From an uncultured Flavobacteriales bacterium (GTDB taxonomy: Bacteria; Bacteroidota; Bacteroidia; Palsa-965): 7,736 nt of DNA. How positions within the stretch are numbered: position 1 is the first letter of the stretch; each line of letters begins with the position of its first letter. Position numbers and translations under genes: made by a program. Below, in pieces: positions 7,001 through 7,736 of this stretch. The stretch covers positions 1 to 7,736 of the forward strand of contig CAMLEF010000222.1 in assembly GCA_946478675.1 (NCBI GenBank). The letters are read 5' to 3'. The notes under the pieces were generated by a model. The model saw only the letters and a program-made list of their open reading frames with translations. It was not told the origin of the DNA and searched no databases.

Positions 7001-7429
7001 GGCAAGTTCACGGCGTATTACGAGAACGGCGAGAAGTCGATGGAAGGCGAATACGACAACGGCCGTTTGATCGGTCACTGCGTCGAGTATTTCCCGAACG
7101 GAAAAGTGTCGGAAGATGAGAATTACGATTACGGCGATTACGAAGGCGTTCAGAAATATTACAACTACGACGGTTCGCTGAAACGCGAGGAAAATTATTA
7201 CGCCGACGAGGCCGACGGCACGTGGAAGTATTATTATCCCAACGGCCAGCTCGAGCACACGGAGTATTACATCCTCGGCGACAATTTCGGAACCTGGCAG
7301 TATTTCACCGAAGACGGCAAAGAGAAGATGAACCAGACGTGGTACGCGGATCACCAGCTCGCGGAAACGATCGCGCACCTGCCGCCGCCCACGCCGCCCT
7401 CCACCAAGCCGAAGCCGAAAACCAAGTAA
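4064..7429 (+). CDS. Exported TPR protein with a very long MORN_2 (YwqK-type) repeat array, 1121 residues
   Basis: The N-terminus MMRRCILPLLLLFAFATPSL is a Sec signal peptide with cleavage expected before about residue 25. C5 is not in a lipobox. Residues about 33-200 form tetratricopeptide repeats with typical helices (YYMGRYSKAESVYEKVG; KMKKYPEAQKSFQEAVGLNP). Residues about 200-382 are an unrecognised mixed region with an aromatic patch (TGNWWMETYVPFY) and a very basic stretch (KSIKKNKKKIIEFAKWTNKF). From about 383 to 1098 there are 28-30 units, most of 24 residues, with the pattern x-G-x-W-x-x-Y-Y-x-x-G-x5-E-x-x-Y-x-x-G, as in DGTWKYYYPNGQLEHTEYY. This is the MORN_2 motif. The C-terminus is a Pro/Lys/Thr tail (PPPTPPSTKPKPKTK). 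No Por or other sorting domain is seen. MORN_2 arrays form extended beta-sheet structures; the role here is unknown, and a surface or periplasmic scaffold is inference. Start choice: 4064, with a second ATG at 4067. The next gene begins 9 nt downstream. Confidence 0.93.
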   Translation: MMRRCILPLLLLFAFATPSLLKSQMNVELVNSGQVLFEGQLYYYMGRYSKAESVYEKVGRNDTNYAEVTRNLALAYSEDKEDSLCMVTCYKGLALKSEYEPDFYSLLGSSLKELNHYDTALKTLDEGIRLYPNSFILRYQKGMAYFKMKKYPEAQKSFQEAVGLNPFHASSHFMLGKTCAEQGRRVPAILSYEFFLMFESEGERAQKVVSALEDLYSGEYQPDPDLKLEASEAGDNCFGDIEDMIDSKVALQPGYKNKTKINLKLVKQWQAMFEKLHYEANTGNWWMETYVPFYTAVQREGYFVPYVSFALLPVAGNPTVGKSIKKNKKKIIEFAKWTNKFIKEHLKHPVAEMLSDKTNVDYVFYDNHMVAGVGHSDAKGVNTGEWFFFYAKGGHLMSHGYFDAKGLRTGDWVRYFNNGDVREKSHYENGLREGPSEEYYMGNVLGFKCTYSKGEVEGDYEVYGIHGGMTEKATMHMGKLDGMATAFYNNGAKQAEFSYKMGKLDGESRFYTFDGKMYRKANYTLGKMNGHSTDYYASGQIKNDGEYKNDALFGYWKVYWDNGKVQREGLYKDKGLREGEWKEYYRDGTPKATAVFKAGKYNGVINEYDIDGKIYIKSVYATDKLKSKAYYDKSGKEIASYNIGKGTTTVTEYHPNGEKAAEGDYYNGERDGVWKYYSSNGGWLTQKEHFEHGSLVGDRLEYYPNGKEKSEVNYNNDERDGYLKVYYPNGNLQTEGWFVRDERQGDWYTYNERGTIVSHRYFLNDEPHGYQEFFDQKGRKEEEVYYKAGCVWTRTSYDSTGTVTYKYQSEHGNGTFAGKLPNDQVWLSQQYKNGDLEGPTVRYDYHGVKLVETEFVNGQQHGSRKEAYPVNGKPFLETTFAYDEQTGASTAWWENGNKRWEENYLYDEKDGVQKYYHENGQLKKETHYDYGTLTGDVTYWSEDGQLIIVFTYRDGNLVGYSYKGKDGAMVQMIEFHHSSGKFTAYYENGEKSMEGEYDNGRLIGHCVEYFPNGKVSEDENYDYGDYEGVQKYYNYDGSLKREENYYADEADGTWKYYYPNGQLEHTEYYILGDNFGTWQYFTEDGKEKMNQTWYADHQLAETIAHLPPPTPPSTKPKPKTK
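5210..7357 (+). repeat. In-gene 72-bp periodic repeat array encoding MORN_2 units
   Basis: The DNA carries a 72-bp (24-codon) period that follows the protein repeats. Most units have diverged, but some keep near-identical cores. One 18-nt word (atgggcaagctcgacggc) occurs at 5492-5509 and again at 5564-5581, exactly 72 bp apart. Another (ggcgttcagaaatattac) occurs at 6794-6811 and 7145-7162, 351 bp (117 codons) apart. These identities are compatible with fairly recent unit duplication or gene conversion, although codon bias over a conserved motif could contribute. Confidence 0.8.
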
Positions 7430-7438
7430 GCACGACCT

Positions 7439-7736
7439 ATGCGCAAATTATTGCTGCTCCTGCTGATCGGCAGCACGTCTTCGTTGTCTGCGCAACTGAA
7501 AGACATTACCGCCGACTACCAGAAAAAATACCCCGACGAGAACGCCGTCTATCTCCAGCGAAAAGAATACAACACGATCAAGCTGGAGAAAGGACAGCTG
7601 AAAGTCTACACGAAGAATCATTCCGACCTGCTGCTGCTCAGCGACAAGGTGAGCGGTTACCAGGATGAGCCGGTGTATTTTTCTTCGTTCTCCGAGATCT
7701 CCGCGATCAAGGCGCAAAGCCTGAACCCGAACGGCA
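7439..7736 (+). CDS. Exported protein, DUF3857/transglutaminase-like N-terminus, cut by window edge
   Basis: The frame is open from the ATG at 7439 to the right edge, giving 99 residues. Residues 1-18 (MRKLLLLLLIGSTSSLSA) are a clear Sec signal peptide with cleavage expected between A18 and Q19. The mature start (DITADYQKKYPDENAVYLQ, then YNTIKLEKGQLKVYTK and VYFSSFSEISAIKAQSLNPNG) has the feel of the DUF3857 domain. In that domain a 'YPD-x-x-AV-x-L' strand leads a beta-rich module found ahead of transglutaminase-like domains in exported Bacteroidota proteins. This assignment is from memory of the family, and the transglutaminase part would lie beyond the window. It starts 9 nt after the stop of the TPR-MORN_2 gene without a Shine-Dalgarno sequence, so the two are very probably co-transcribed and act in the same compartment. 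Being a gene is near certain; the family is moderately sure. Confidence 0.85.
   Translation, partial: MRKLLLLLLIGSTSSLSAQLKDITADYQKKYPDENAVYLQRKEYNTIKLEKGQLKVYTKNHSDLLLLSDKVSGYQDEPVYFSSFSEISAIKAQSLNPNG

Noticed and set aside
5210..7357. Periodic repeats that might be read as a CRISPR-like or satellite array
   Set aside because: The period is 72 bp, in frame, and the units are diverged at the DNA level but conserved as the MORN_2 protein motif. There are no identical repeats separated by unique spacers.
6335..7378. A 347-codon minus-strand open frame opposite the MORN_2 array
   Set aside because: It is a mirror of the repeats: Val/Ile/Phe-rich low-complexity runs follow the 72-bp period of the real gene, and no protein family is recognisable.
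4064..7429. Reading the MORN_2 protein as a toxin-antitoxin component, because YwqK-type MORN_2 proteins are often auto-annotated as antitoxins
   Set aside because: It is 1121 residues, exported, and has no toxin gene beside it. The antitoxin label is not supported here.

Overview
The window most likely comes from a member of the Bacteroidota with a fairly GC-rich genome. The evidence is an HtpG sequence of the Bacteroidota type, exact TAnnTTTG (-7 type) promoter octamers ahead of two genes, no Shine-Dalgarno sequence ahead of any of the five gene starts, and Sec-type exported proteins with TPR/MORN_2 and DUF3857-like architecture. I cannot name a genus. No RNA gene, CRISPR array, insertion sequence or phage gene is visible.

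Layout. Positions 1-1174 (minus strand) hold most of a SulP-family anion permease, cut by the left edge. A 263-nt divergent intergenic region follows. The chaperone gene htpG occupies 1438-3339 (plus). A 59-nt palindrome built from an iterated short word lies directly behind its stop codon. Positions 3460-3870 (plus) encode a 136-residue, probably cytoplasmic helical protein of unknown function. A second palindromic element with a different repeated word lies behind that stop codon. Positions 4064-7429 (plus) encode a 1121-residue exported protein with an N-terminal TPR region and about 28-30 MORN_2-type repeats of about 24 residues. Nine bases later, at 7439, a second exported protein begins. 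It resembles the start of DUF3857 (transglutaminase-associated) proteins and is cut by the right edge.

How the genes relate. The permease and htpG look like ordinary housekeeping neighbours transcribed away from each other. The 136-residue gene appears to be its own unit, isolated by palindromes on both sides. The TPR-MORN_2 gene and the DUF3857-like gene are almost certainly one operon. They have the same strand, a 9-nt gap and both carry signal peptides, so they probably act together in the periplasm or at the cell surface. I infer the shared compartment and co-transcription, not a known function.

The least explained parts are the very long MORN_2 array with its exported partner, and the two 3'-end palindromes. 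Both palindromes follow a TAA stop that runs into an A-tract, so the terminator-like U-tract faces the antisense direction. I see no clear evidence of an entirely new system.
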